A stretch of DNA of 37,402 bases. Origin: a virus. Of this stretch, positions 1-7,088 are shown piece after piece. The notes beneath the pieces were generated by a model. The model was not told the origin of the DNA and made no database searches. It saw only the letters and a program-made list of their open reading frames with translations. The stretch spans positions 1-37,402 of IMG/VR virus record IMGVR_UViG_3300033148_007370. One strand, written 5' to 3'. Position numbers and translations under genes: made by a program. How positions within the stretch are numbered: the first letter of the stretch is position 1; every line of letters begins with the position of its first letter.

Positions 1-53
1 GTTCATCCTTAAAAAACTCCGCTATGTGGGATATTTGAATTTTAGGATATTTG

Positions 54-557
54 ATGGCAGGCAGTAAAAAACTTCCTGTTCAGATGATAGCGTTTTCAAA
101 TAAATCTCATCGATCAAAAACTGATTTGAAAGCTAGGGCTGATACTGAAATTCAATTAGGTAGTAGGACGTTTGTTGTTCCTTTAACTGTCAAAAAAGAT
201 AAAGTAGCTCTTAAAAAATGGAAGTGGTTGATTGAACTATACGCTGGTTTTGACTTTATTACATCCGCTGATACTGATATCATGGAACAGTATTGTTTAT
301 CCTATTCTCAATACTGTGAAATGATTATTAGAAAAGAGCAGTTCGAAAAGCACCACAAAAAAGAAAAAACCCCACCTTGGGAAATCCCGGAGCTCTATGA
401 TAAAACTAAACTTGACCATAGCATAAATAAGAAGAGTGTGCTTTTGCAACAACTAGGGTCAAAACTTTATTTAGATTCTGTTATTAGAGTAAAGGCCATC
501 CCCATTCCAAAAAAAGAAGCACCACCAACAAAAGCTTCTAAGTTTAAGGGCATATGA
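54..557 (+). CDS. terS: Terminase small subunit (P27 family-like)
   Basis: This 167-residue protein sits directly upstream of, and overlaps by ATGA, the terminase large subunit gene. By position, size and composition it is the DNA-recognition subunit that binds the packaging site and loads the large subunit. The N-terminal half is basic and contains an alpha-helical stretch; the C-terminal tail is rich in Lys and Pro. I chose the ATG at 54 over a TTG at 51 because AGGA at 44-47 is better spaced for it. The family call rests mainly on synteny and general resemblance to P27-type small subunits. No intergenic promoter is obvious between the window start and the gene. Confidence 0.8.
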   Translation: MAGSKKLPVQMIAFSNKSHRSKTDLKARADTEIQLGSRTFVVPLTVKKDKVALKKWKWLIELYAGFDFITSADTDIMEQYCLSYSQYCEMIIRKEQFEKHHKKEKTPPWEIPELYDKTKLDHSINKKSVLLQQLGSKLYLDSVIRVKAIPIPKKEAPPTKASKFKGI

Positions 558-2338
558 AAAAGAAGAGCCACCCATATTTACAAAAGCTTGTAGATTACTC
601 TACTGATGTTATTAGTGGTAAAATAGTAGCGTGCCAAAAGAATATATGGAGTTGTGAGCGATTTCTTAACGACCTAAAACGATCCGAAAACAACGATCCT
701 ACTTTCCCCTATGAATTTATTCCAGAACAAGTAGAGTTGTTTGAAGATTGGTGTGCAATGTTTAAGCATACCAAAGGTCCATTGACAGGACAGTTTATTT
801 ATTTAGCTCCAGTAATTAGTTTTGTTGCTGGAAATATCTATGGATGGTATAATAAAAAAGATGGTTCAAGGAGGTTTAAAAAATCTTACTGGCAAGTTGC
901 GCGTAAAAATGCAAAAACACAACTCCACGCTCTTATTGGTTCATATGAGTTATTAGTATTTTCAAGAGATGAACAGGCTGAAGTATATGCCGCCGCAACA
1001 AAAGCAAAACAAGCTAAAATTACACTCAAAGAAACAATGACAATGTTAAGGCGGTGTGAAGATCTTGAGGAGGGAACTCAGTTTGCTATTAGATATGGAG
1101 AAATTGAACGAATAAGAACCGGCGGAATAATGGCCGCACTCACTCAAGATGATAAGAAAGATGGTGATGGTCTTAATCCTAGTTGTGGATTAATTGACGA
1201 ATACCATATGCACAAAACATCTGAGATGCTAGATATAATTACCAGTGGACAGACCGCCCGAGAAAATCCACTTGCATCAATAATTACAACTGCTGGGTTT
1301 GAGTTTAGTTACCCGTGTTACCGTGTTGAATATCCATTGATATCAAAAATTTTAGATCCTAATAATCCAATCAATATCGAAACATACTTTGTGATGGTTT
1401 GTGAACTCGAAATGAACACCTCTTCAGATACTATTGAGGTTGATGGAAGAAGTATTGCACCTGGTGAATTGATCGATGATATCAATGATGAATCTGTGTG
1501 GGTAAAAGCGAACCCAGTGCAGTGTTCATATCCTAAAGGCATCTCAAATACTCGTGATGATTTGGATCTAGCTAAAGCATCTCCCGAAAAAATGAAAAAT
1601 TTTCTCACAAAAAATATGAATGTGTGGGTTAACCAGCGTGAGTTTGGTTATATGGACATGGCAAAGTGGAGTTCTTGTGGTGTTTCATCTGATGAACTGA
1701 TTGAGCAAATAAAAGAGTATTGTGATGGGACTGTTTACATTGGTGGTGACCTATCAAAGCGAATTGACTTAACCTCTTTGGCGTTTGAGTTTGTCGGTAA
1801 CAATGATAAGTTTTACGTAATTCATCATTCGTTTATACCTGAAGCTATGTTTCACGAAAAAATAGCAGTGGATGGTGTCCCCTATGATCTTTGGGAGAAA
1901 CAAGGATATCTTACAGTTACCCAGGGAAATGTTGTAGATTATCGGGCGGTGAAAGATTGGGCTTTAGATTTTGCGAAAAAGAACGGTTGGGCAATAAATG
2001 AAGTTTGCCTTGATCCTCACGGAGCGGTTCAGCTTTCCGGTGATCTTATTGATGATGGTATTGAGGTTGTAGATATAAGGCAGGGGGCGTTGACCTTATC
2101 CGAACCAACTAAAGATATTAGGTATATGGTTTATAGTGGAAGGTTTGTTCACGGTAATGATCCAGTTTTAACTTGGGCTATGGGTAACGCTGTTACTAAG
2201 GTTTATCATAATGAGAGTATTTTATTGGATAAAGAAAAATCAACCGGTAGGATAGACCCAGCGGCGGCACTCATGAACTCTCATACAAGAGCTATGTATG
2301 TTGAGGCTAAACCTCAGAATAGAGTAATGTTTATCTAA
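554..2338 (+). CDS. terL: Terminase large subunit (ATPase/nuclease)
   Basis: The 594-residue protein has the layout of HK97-type large terminases, the motor that translocates DNA into proheads and cuts it. A Walker A-like RKNAKT motif lies near residues 117-122 and a Walker B LIDEYH near 213-218. The C-terminal nuclease domain shows GGDLSKRIDLTS (Asp399) and CLDPHG (Asp487), with a further Asp near 568. Length is normal for the family (about 550-600). The ATG overlaps the terS stop (ATGA). It ends tail-to-tail with, and overlaps by 8 bases, a minus-strand gene. That is unusual: portal normally follows directly. Confidence 0.95.
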   Translation: MKKKSHPYLQKLVDYSTDVISGKIVACQKNIWSCERFLNDLKRSENNDPTFPYEFIPEQVELFEDWCAMFKHTKGPLTGQFIYLAPVISFVAGNIYGWYNKKDGSRRFKKSYWQVARKNAKTQLHALIGSYELLVFSRDEQAEVYAAATKAKQAKITLKETMTMLRRCEDLEEGTQFAIRYGEIERIRTGGIMAALTQDDKKDGDGLNPSCGLIDEYHMHKTSEMLDIITSGQTARENPLASIITTAGFEFSYPCYRVEYPLISKILDPNNPINIETYFVMVCELEMNTSSDTIEVDGRSIAPGELIDDINDESVWVKANPVQCSYPKGISNTRDDLDLAKASPEKMKNFLTKNMNVWVNQREFGYMDMAKWSSCGVSSDELIEQIKEYCDGTVYIGGDLSKRIDLTSLAFEFVGNNDKFYVIHHSFIPEAMFHEKIAVDGVPYDLWEKQGYLTVTQGNVVDYRAVKDWALDFAKKNGWAINEVCLDPHGAVQLSGDLIDDGIEVVDIRQGALTLSEPTKDIRYMVYSGRFVHGNDPVLTWAMGNAVTKVYHNESILLDKEKSTGRIDPAAALMNSHTRAMYVEAKPQNRVMFI

Positions 2339-2519
2339 TACTCTCTTTCCATTTTTTCTGAGCTTCACGGATTAACTGATTAAATTTTTGATGACCGATG
2401 TCTTTTGGGTTATTGAACATTTTATATAGACCATCTTTTGTATATCCTACAAGATGCCCCGCAGCGGTTAGTGAAATTGTTAAACCTAATTCTTTTTTTG
2501 CGTGTTCAGATGCTTTCAA
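2331..2519 (-). CDS. Small hypothetical protein, 62 aa
   Basis: This is the most promoter-distal gene of the leftward block, convergent with terL and overlapping its stop. The 62-residue product is basic and helical. The segment LTAAGHLVGYTKDGLYKMF resembles a small helix-turn-helix, but no family is recognised. The start is a TTG at 2519 preceded by only a weak purine-rich stretch (AAAAGAGAA). It lies 27 nt downstream, on the minus strand, of an attC-like site, the position of a gene-cassette ORF, though no attC follows it. Its function is unknown. Confidence 0.55.
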   Translation of the reverse strand: MKASEHAKKELGLTISLTAAGHLVGYTKDGLYKMFNNPKDIGHQKFNQLIREAQKKWKESIR

Positions 2520-2546
2520 TAGTTCTCTTTTCTTTTAAAATTGTTA

Positions 2547-2593
2547 ATAACCAATATGTTGTCTAGCCTTGAGCGCAACACATCGGTTGTTAT
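2547..2593 (-). repeat. attC-like recombination site (short)
   Basis: Read on the minus strand, the site starts ATAACAACC and ends TTGGTTAT, 47 bp long. The outer arms pair (TAACAACCGATGTGTTG with the complement of CAACATATTGGTTA) with unpaired bases on one side, the architecture of an integron attC hairpin. The stop of a 20-codon ORF lies within its 5' core. The spacer is shorter than in the other sites and lacks the GAGGAACGAGG-type central motif. Confidence 0.7.
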
Positions 2594-2652
2594 TTAAAAT
2601 CTATCTGCATACCCATCATAAGATGAACCATACCATTCTGTAATTTTCTCAT
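2590..2652 (-). CDS. Mini-ORF, 20 aa, in a cassette-like unit
   Basis: An ATG at 2652 follows AGGAGTACAA, a good Shine-Dalgarno, and the frame runs 20 codons to a TAA within the next attC-like site. The peptide is Met-rich and matches nothing I recognise. The 29-nt leader is nearly identical to leaders before the genes at 30086 and 34341. It could be a truncated gene, a leader peptide, or the remnant of a cassette after internal deletion. Expression is uncertain. Confidence 0.35.
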   Translation of the reverse strand: MRKLQNGMVHLMMGMQIDFK

Positions 2653-2681
2653 TTGTACTCCTATTTAAGTTTGTAGAAGCC

Positions 2682-2740
2682 ATAACCAACTTGTGCAGTT
2701 GACTTCCTCGCCCCTCGTCGCAACCGACAAGTGGCGTTAT
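2682..2740 (-). repeat. attC-like recombination site
   Basis: On the minus strand this 59-bp element begins ATAACGCCACTTGT and ends CAAGTTGGTTAT. The two ends are imperfect inverted repeats with an extrahelical base in one arm. The centre contains GCGACGAGGGGCGAGG, matching the central motif of the plus-strand sites at 34254 and 34712. It lies 6 nt past the stop of the winged-helix gene. Confidence 0.8.
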
Positions 2741-2746
2741 CTGTGA

Positions 2747-3073
2747 TTAACTTTTTGACCATTTTTCCATTGCTTTATTTTCTCTAACTTCTGCTTCTTT
2801 GGCTATTAGATGTTTATCCCCTTTTTTAGTTGTGCAATATCCCCAATAAGGCGGTATATTTTCCATCTCACAAGGCTCACAATTTTGAGGAACAGCAACA
2901 CAAACCAACTTCACCAAACCATCTTCTTTAAGCTTTTTTACAGCTTTTCTTGTTTTATACACGCTCTCACAAATCATAGATGAAATATTTACAATATTAA
3001 TACACATTGTCCCATTCCAACAATAACCAGAATTAATAATCACTTTGAAACACTTTTCTTCTATCTCAGTCAT
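2747..3073 (-). CDS. Winged-helix-like DNA-binding protein
   Basis: The 108-residue protein looks like a small winged helix-turn-helix regulator: an N-terminal helix, a Cys-containing stretch, then SVYKTRKAVKKLKEDGLVKL, typical of a recognition helix plus wing start, then a C-terminal helical tail. The open frame begins at an ATG at 3088 inside the truncated attC, but the ATG at 3073 is more likely because AAGG lies at a workable distance. It is flanked by attC-like elements, so it is a cassette-type gene. Its target is unknown. Confidence 0.6.
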   Translation of the reverse strand: MTEIEEKCFKVIINSGYCWNGTMCINIVNISSMICESVYKTRKAVKKLKEDGLVKLVCVAVPQNCEPCEMENIPPYWGYCTTKKGDKHLIAKEAEVRENKAMEKWSKS

Positions 3074-3076
3074 ATC

Positions 3077-3101
3077 ATAACCTTTCATATTGGTGTGTTA
3101 T
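3077..3101 (-). repeat. Internally deleted attC-like site
   Basis: Only 25 bp remain: on the minus strand ATAACACACCAATATGAAAG then GTTAT. Compared with the intact site at 30410, both ends match, with TAACAC at one side and ACCAATA-GAAAGGTTATG at the other. The intervening ~33 bp are missing, joined at a short CAC identity. The hairpin needed by an integron integrase would not form, so this site is probably inactive. Confidence 0.6.
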
Positions 3102-3382
3102 AGTTCTATATTTTCTGGAAATAGCGAAAGCACAGAAAGATTAATATCAGCCAGCACCTCTTTAATTTCATCTAAACATATAGGTGCAAGTTCAACATAT
3201 TTGTAATTACAGTCAGGGATACTCGCATTATTCTTTGAAGCGGTGTTAAGATCCCAATGTATTCTCTCTCTGAATGCCTAGCAACGTCAGGCCCCTTCCA
3301 AATACTCCTCAGCAGACTCTATTGAAGAAGTTAATTGTCTTGCTATCCCTCTAAGCATTATTGCAGTTTGTTCATTAGTCAT
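3098..3382 (-). pseudogene. Decayed cassette gene with two in-frame stops
   Basis: From an ATG at 3382, preceded by AAAGGATAGAAA, a 95-codon frame runs to a TAA inside the deleted attC. It is interrupted by TGA at 3287-3289 (codon 32) and TAG at 3278-3280 (codon 35). Both sides of the break look coding: EGA-stop-RC-stop-AFRERIHWDLN, with TGG to TGA and CAG to TAG the simplest origins. If the first stop is respected the product is only 31 aa. The full-length product has no recognised family. Sequencing error is possible but two stops four codons apart favour real decay. Confidence 0.65.
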
Positions 3383-3406
3383 TTTCTATCCTTTCAAAAT
3401 TGTGGC

Positions 3407-3468
3407 ATAACCGTGCGTGTTGGTGATGACTTCATTCGTTCCTCATTCGCCCACCATTTAGGTGTTAT
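3407..3468 (-). repeat. attC-like recombination site
   Basis: This 62-bp minus-strand element starts ATAACACCTAAATGGTG and ends CATCACCAACACGCACGGTTAT. ATGGTG pairs with CACCA-type bases near the 3' end, and the centre holds GAATGAGGAACGAATG, like the plus-strand sites. The TAA of the 53-aa gene upstream lies inside its 5' core. Confidence 0.8.
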
Positions 3469-3626
3469 CTAGGTGTTGCCACCATTATCATTTTTCTCGG
3501 ATGTAATGATATTGTACACCGTGATTCAATCATATCTAAAACTTTTCTTTGATGTGGTAGAATCTCCCGAATATCACCTGTCTCATAATCTCTTATAAAA
3601 TCAACTAGATTATTTTTTTTATTCAT
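3465..3626 (-). CDS. Small hypothetical protein, 53 aa
   Basis: The frame runs from ATG at 3626 to a TAA at 3465 within the attC-like site. The start overlaps the stop region of the preceding 131-aa gene and follows TTTTGGGAGGGAAA, a strong Shine-Dalgarno, so it is translated as part of the leftward operon. The product is charged and amphipathic (VDFIRDYETGDIREILPH) with a Lys/Arg-rich C-terminus. No family is recognised. It is the last operon gene before the attC sites begin. Confidence 0.6.
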   Translation of the reverse strand: MNKKNNLVDFIRDYETGDIREILPHQRKVLDMIESRCTISLHPRKMIMVATPR

Positions 3627-4018
3627 TTTCCCTCCCAAAATGGTTTTTTATTCTCACCAAAAGTTCCACCAACTTCAAAATTAGCTTTTGCAATGTCAAA
3701 ATCTTTAACACTTTTTGCAATGATTTCTCTTAATTTATCCTCATCAATATCACACGTCATATTGATATTTACAGAAGAGATTTCAGTTTCGATCGCCTTT
3801 GTGTTTTCTCCTCCTAAAATTGCTATAATTTCATTTGCGCACGCCACATTAAGGGCTAGAATTGCAACCGCTTTTACTTGTTTCGGAATATCAAGTTTAC
3901 CAACATGTATTTGATAGTATAAATATTTCATAGAAGTTCCTTTAACAGAACCAGCCTTTTGAGCTTCGAAGAATCTTTTCATATCTTCTTCGGAGTATAT
4001 TGTTTCATCGTTATTCAT
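3623..4018 (-). CDS. Hypothetical protein, 131 aa
   Basis: It overlaps the gene upstream by 8 bases, so the pair is translationally coupled. The product has an acidic N-terminus (SEEDMKRFFEAQKAG), a central small-residue helix VKAVAILALNVACANEIIAIL, and a C-terminal alpha/beta-like region ending FGENKKPFWEGK. The hydrophobic stretch is short and more likely a buried helix than a membrane anchor. No motif identifies a function. It belongs to the leftward accessory operon inserted between terL and portal. Confidence 0.7.
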   Translation of the reverse strand: MNNDETIYSEEDMKRFFEAQKAGSVKGTSMKYLYYQIHVGKLDIPKQVKAVAILALNVACANEIIAILGGENTKAIETEISSVNINMTCDIDEDKLREIIAKSVKDFDIAKANFEVGGTFGENKKPFWEGK

Positions 4019-4370
4019 CTATCTCACTCTCCTTTTCTCCGAAAAAAGAACATTTAAGCTCACAACTATCAGATTCTACCGAAAAACAGTCGTACTCATT
4101 GTTAAAGTATTGACATTGATTATCATTATTAACAATTAAAAACTCTTCGCATTGTGAGCATATTTCTGTAATTTCGGAATGGATAGCTTTCTTTGCTGGA
4201 TTAATAGGTTCCCTGCTGAAACTTACCCATGCAAAAAAGTTTGAAAATGTTCCAAAATTACGACCAATAAAAAGAAAGAATTTGCAATAAAATACTAAAA
4301 ATAGAGGTGTTAATATGATAGTTGTAATTAATTCTGCGTTTGTGTTTGTGCTGCATTCTAAGCAAATCAT
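4011..4370 (-). CDS. Cys-rich membrane protein, 119 aa
   Basis: An N-terminal CxxC (residues 4-7) is followed by a hydrophobic segment of about 22 residues (LITTIILTPLFLVFYCKFFL), so a single-pass membrane protein is likely. The C-terminal part contains several further Cys (CSQCEEF, CQYF, CFSVES, CELKCSFF), suggesting a metal-binding or disulfide domain. The start ATG overlaps the TGA/TAA region of the preceding gene. No family is recognised; the same Cys-rich style recurs in the two genes upstream. Confidence 0.65.
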   Translation of the reverse strand: MICLECSTNTNAELITTIILTPLFLVFYCKFFLFIGRNFGTFSNFFAWVSFSREPINPAKKAIHSEITEICSQCEEFLIVNNDNQCQYFNNEYDCFSVESDSCELKCSFFGEKESEIDE

Positions 4371-4657
4371 TATTCACTCCAAAGTTTGCAAGATGGTGAA
4401 AACTTTATCCATTCGATTTCTGGGTGCAGAAAACCAACATCCAAATGTTTTATTGTACCATCTTTAAAGTGTGCACACTCTTCAGCACAACAAGAGTCAG
4501 TTGGAGAAAAAGCACACTTTTTATCTCGCATTGCAATTTGCCCTTTATCTATTTCGGTTTGTAGCTCCTGCATTCTAAAGTCAAAATATTCATGATTTAT
4601 TTTTGGATCCATTCCTAAAAACTTTTGAAGTTTTGTTTGTGGCAAATATTTTTCCAT
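4370..4657 (-). CDS. Cys-rich hypothetical protein, 95 aa
   Basis: The start and stop overlap both neighbours by one base, showing tight operon packing. The product has an acidic helical N-terminal half and then CAFSPTDSCCAEECAHFKDG, a Cys-rich cluster that could coordinate metal. It resembles the CxFxxxDxC...CxxF pattern at the C-terminus of the gene downstream, so the two may share a fold. Function is unknown. Confidence 0.65.
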   Translation of the reverse strand: MEKYLPQTKLQKFLGMDPKINHEYFDFRMQELQTEIDKGQIAMRDKKCAFSPTDSCCAEECAHFKDGTIKHLDVGFLHPEIEWIKFSPSCKLWSE

Positions 4658-4842
4658 TACTCATCACCCCTATCTAAAACCTTTTCACAATAACCACATC
4701 TAAAAATATCGGCGTTAATTTCTTGTTTCCACGGCTTAACAATCTGTGAATTTCTGTCCTTATAAGCAGAGAAATTAACGTCCTCTTCTGTCTTTAGAAT
4801 GTAAACACAACCGCATTGACATGTAATCGGCTTTTTTGCCAT
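4657..4842 (-). CDS. Small zinc-ribbon-like protein, 61 aa
   Basis: This is the first gene of the leftward operon. Two knuckles are visible, CQCGC near the N-terminus and CGYCEK near the C-terminus, the arrangement of a small zinc ribbon. The ATG at 4842 is preceded by GGAGG at ideal distance. A promoter with TTGCAT and TATATT boxes spaced by 17 nt lies just upstream. No specific family is recognised; nucleic-acid or protein binding is plausible. Confidence 0.7.
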   Translation of the reverse strand: MAKKPITCQCGCVYILKTEEDVNFSAYKDRNSQIVKPWKQEINADIFRCGYCEKVLDRGDE

Positions 4843-4876
4843 CTTATGACCTCCAATAAATTAAACAATTTCCTTT

Positions 4877-4905
4877 AATATATTCAAAAAACAAATACAA
4901 TGCAA
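4877..4905 (-). promoter_or_regulatory. Sigma70-type promoter of the leftward operon
   Basis: On the minus strand TTGCAT (4905-4900) is separated by exactly 17 nt from TATATT (4882-4877). It points into the zinc-ribbon gene, whose start is about 35 nt downstream of the -10 box. Nearly the same boxes with 17-nt spacing occur at 28216-28244. Confidence 0.65.
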
Positions 4906-5004
4906 CCAAAACCGCAAAAAAACAAATATTACTCTTCATATTTATTATATTGAAAAAATAGAACCATCAAAAAAGAGGCTCTCTGAGTTTAAAAAGGTGA
5001 AAAG

Positions 5005-5151
5005 ATGAATAAATTCTTTCGTGAACTATTTGGATCTGCTGGTTTTTGTCTTGCTACTTATGGCATTTTCTTAATGCACCCACCGACTGCCTGTATTATT
5101 TCCGGTTCACTCATCTTTTGGCTCGCATCTCCTAAAAAGAGCGATAAATAA
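5005..5151 (+). CDS. Small membrane protein before portal, 48 aa
   Basis: This short gene starts at ATG 5005 behind AAAAAGGTGAAAAG. Its TAA (5149-5151) shares a base with the portal start (TAATG), so the two are coupled. The product has a hydrophobic core (SAGFCLATYGIFL...CIISGSLIFWLA) forming one or two membrane segments and a Lys-rich C-terminus. Small membrane proteins occur near portal genes in some HK97-type phages, but the role here is unknown. Confidence 0.7.
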   Translation: MNKFFRELFGSAGFCLATYGIFLMHPPTACIISGSLIFWLASPKKSDK

Positions 5152-6428
5152 TGTTTCCATCTTGGTTTTCAGAAAAGCGTAATGCTTCTTTTAGTGCTAG
5201 TAATATTCCCAAACATTTATTAAATATCTTTGGAGGCGGTCTCACTGCTTCTGGTGTTTCTGTTAATGAGGAGAGATCACTTACACTTACTTCTGTCTGG
5301 TCTTGTATTGCTATTATTTCTCGTACTATGGCAACTATGCCACTTCCTGTTTTTGAAAGATCTAAAGATAACAGAAATAAAGAAGTCGCTTACGACTCTC
5401 CACTATACGAACTACTACACAATAATCCTAATCCAGAACAGACCGCGTATCAATGGCGGGCATTAATGGCTGTTCATCAACTCCTTTGGGGTGCTGGCAT
5501 TTCTTGGATTGAGTTTGATAGAAAAGGGCAACCAATAGCGTTGTGGCCAATTCCTCCTTGGATGGCATCACCTGAGAGAACTAGAAGTGGTGCTCTTGTT
5601 TATAAGGTTACGTTGTTTGACGGCACTCAGAAAGTTTTACAAGCTAGCGAAGTTGTTGTATTTGAGTCGATGAGTACAACTCGTGACCGTTGGATGTCTC
5701 CTATTCAGGTTCACCGTGAAACAATCGGTGCGGCAATGGTTGTAAAAGAGTTTGGTGCAAAAGTGTTTGGTCAGGGTATAAATCCTGCTGGAGTAATGAC
5801 AATACAAAAATTTGGGAAAGAGGAAACTCAAGAATCACTTCGAAAAAAATTTGGGGGTTATGAGGGTTTAGGAAATGCTCATAAATTAATGTTTGTTGAG
5901 GAGGGAATGAAGTTTGAAAAAATCGGACTTCCTCCACAGGATGCTCAATATCTTGAAACTCGTGCTTTTAATGTAACAGAAGTAGCTCGTATTTATAACG
6001 TTCCTAATTTCATGTTAAATCTAACTGATGGCTCTTCTAATTGGGGAACTGGTTTAGAGCAACAGAGTAGAGCGTTTATGACGTTTACAATGCTAGCTTA
6101 TACTACTCAATGGGAGCAAGAACTAAATAAAAAGCTGTTTTTTAAGCGAACGTTCTTTCCAGAATTTAATATGAACGCTCTTTTAAGAGCAGATATAAAA
6201 GCCCGAACTGAAGCATATTGGAAACTCTTTCAAATGGGATCAATGAGCCCAGATGAGATAAGAGCAAAAGAGAACATGAACACTATCCCAGAGGGATTAG
6301 GGGATCACTATTATCTTCCTCTCAATATGGGAGAAGCTCAAAGTGTAATTGATGGGACTGTTGAGACAGATACTTCCGGTAAAGATAACGGCAATAATAC
6401 AAGTGAGGACAATAAAGATGAAAAATAA
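5151..6428 (+). CDS. Portal protein (HK97 type)
   Basis: The 425-residue protein matches the HK97-type portal family, which forms the dodecameric vertex through which DNA is packaged. Typical features include the N-terminal VSVNEERSLTLTSVWSCIAI stretch, the YELLHNNPNPEQT segment, WGAGISWIEFDRKGQ, and the C-terminal stem/crown region with FNVTEVARIYNVPNFMLN. Length is in the usual range (380-450). The C-terminus is acidic and polar and its coding sequence overlaps the protease start by 11 bases. Confidence 0.95.
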   Translation: MFPSWFSEKRNASFSASNIPKHLLNIFGGGLTASGVSVNEERSLTLTSVWSCIAIISRTMATMPLPVFERSKDNRNKEVAYDSPLYELLHNNPNPEQTAYQWRALMAVHQLLWGAGISWIEFDRKGQPIALWPIPPWMASPERTRSGALVYKVTLFDGTQKVLQASEVVVFESMSTTRDRWMSPIQVHRETIGAAMVVKEFGAKVFGQGINPAGVMTIQKFGKEETQESLRKKFGGYEGLGNAHKLMFVEEGMKFEKIGLPPQDAQYLETRAFNVTEVARIYNVPNFMLNLTDGSSNWGTGLEQQSRAFMTFTMLAYTTQWEQELNKKLFFKRTFFPEFNMNALLRADIKARTEAYWKLFQMGSMSPDEIRAKENMNTIPEGLGDHYYLPLNMGEAQSVIDGTVETDTSGKDNGNNTSEDNKDEK

Positions 6429-7068
6429 GAAGAGAGAACAGCGATTTTTAAAAGTCAATGATGTTCATATTCGCAGTGTAGAGTCTGGTGAAGGTGACGA
6501 CAAAACAGAACAGCGGTTTGTAAGCGGTGTTGGTATCGTTTACGGAGAAGAAGTTACAATATGGGACGGATTTAAAGAAACTATTCGTGCCGGAGCTTTT
6601 ACAGAGAGTCTTAATTCTGATATTAATGTTAAAAGCTTTTTTAATCATAATGCCTCTTTTGTTCTTTCTACTCAAAGAAGTGAACCGGCTTTAACTATCA
6701 CAGATGGTAAATCTGGGCTGGATTTTGATTCTCCTATCCCAGATACTACGTACGGAAGAGATTTGATTGAGAATCTTGAACGTAAAAATGTTGAAGGTGC
6801 TTCATTTACTTTTTCAGTTGATGAGGATATTTTAATAATTGATGAGGATGATGTTTATCATCGTGAAATTGTTAAAGCTACTCTCTACGAAGTGGGACCC
6901 GTTACAAATCCAGCTTATCCTCAAACTGAGGTTGGCGTGAGAGATAGAGATCAGTCAATGGATGAGGCAAAAGCTAGAATTGAGAAACAGAAGGATGATG
7001 AGCGAAGAAAAAGTGGCTCTAATCTTGATTTATATAAAAGAAAACTCAATATTTTAGAGTTGAATTAA
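6418..7068 (+). CDS. Prohead protease (HK97 family, U35-like)
   Basis: The 216-residue product matches HK97-type prohead proteases, serine proteases that process capsid subunits during maturation. The opening GIVYGEEVTIWDGFKETI, the catalytic-type His77 in FFNHN and Ser129 in EGASFTF are in family positions, followed by VGPVTNPAYPQTEV. The frame is open further upstream, but the ATG at 6418, with GAGG near 6405 and an 11-base overlap with portal, is the natural start. The C-terminal tail is charged and helical. Confidence 0.93.
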   Translation: MKNKKREQRFLKVNDVHIRSVESGEGDDKTEQRFVSGVGIVYGEEVTIWDGFKETIRAGAFTESLNSDINVKSFFNHNASFVLSTQRSEPALTITDGKSGLDFDSPIPDTTYGRDLIENLERKNVEGASFTFSVDEDILIIDEDDVYHREIVKATLYEVGPVTNPAYPQTEVGVRDRDQSMDEAKARIEKQKDDERRKSGSNLDLYKRKLNILELN

Positions 7069-7088
7069 TTTAATTAAAGGAGCATCTG

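Noticed and set aside
1318-1608. Minus-strand frame of 96 codons inside terL
   Set aside because: Antisense to a strongly conserved gene, no ribosome site.
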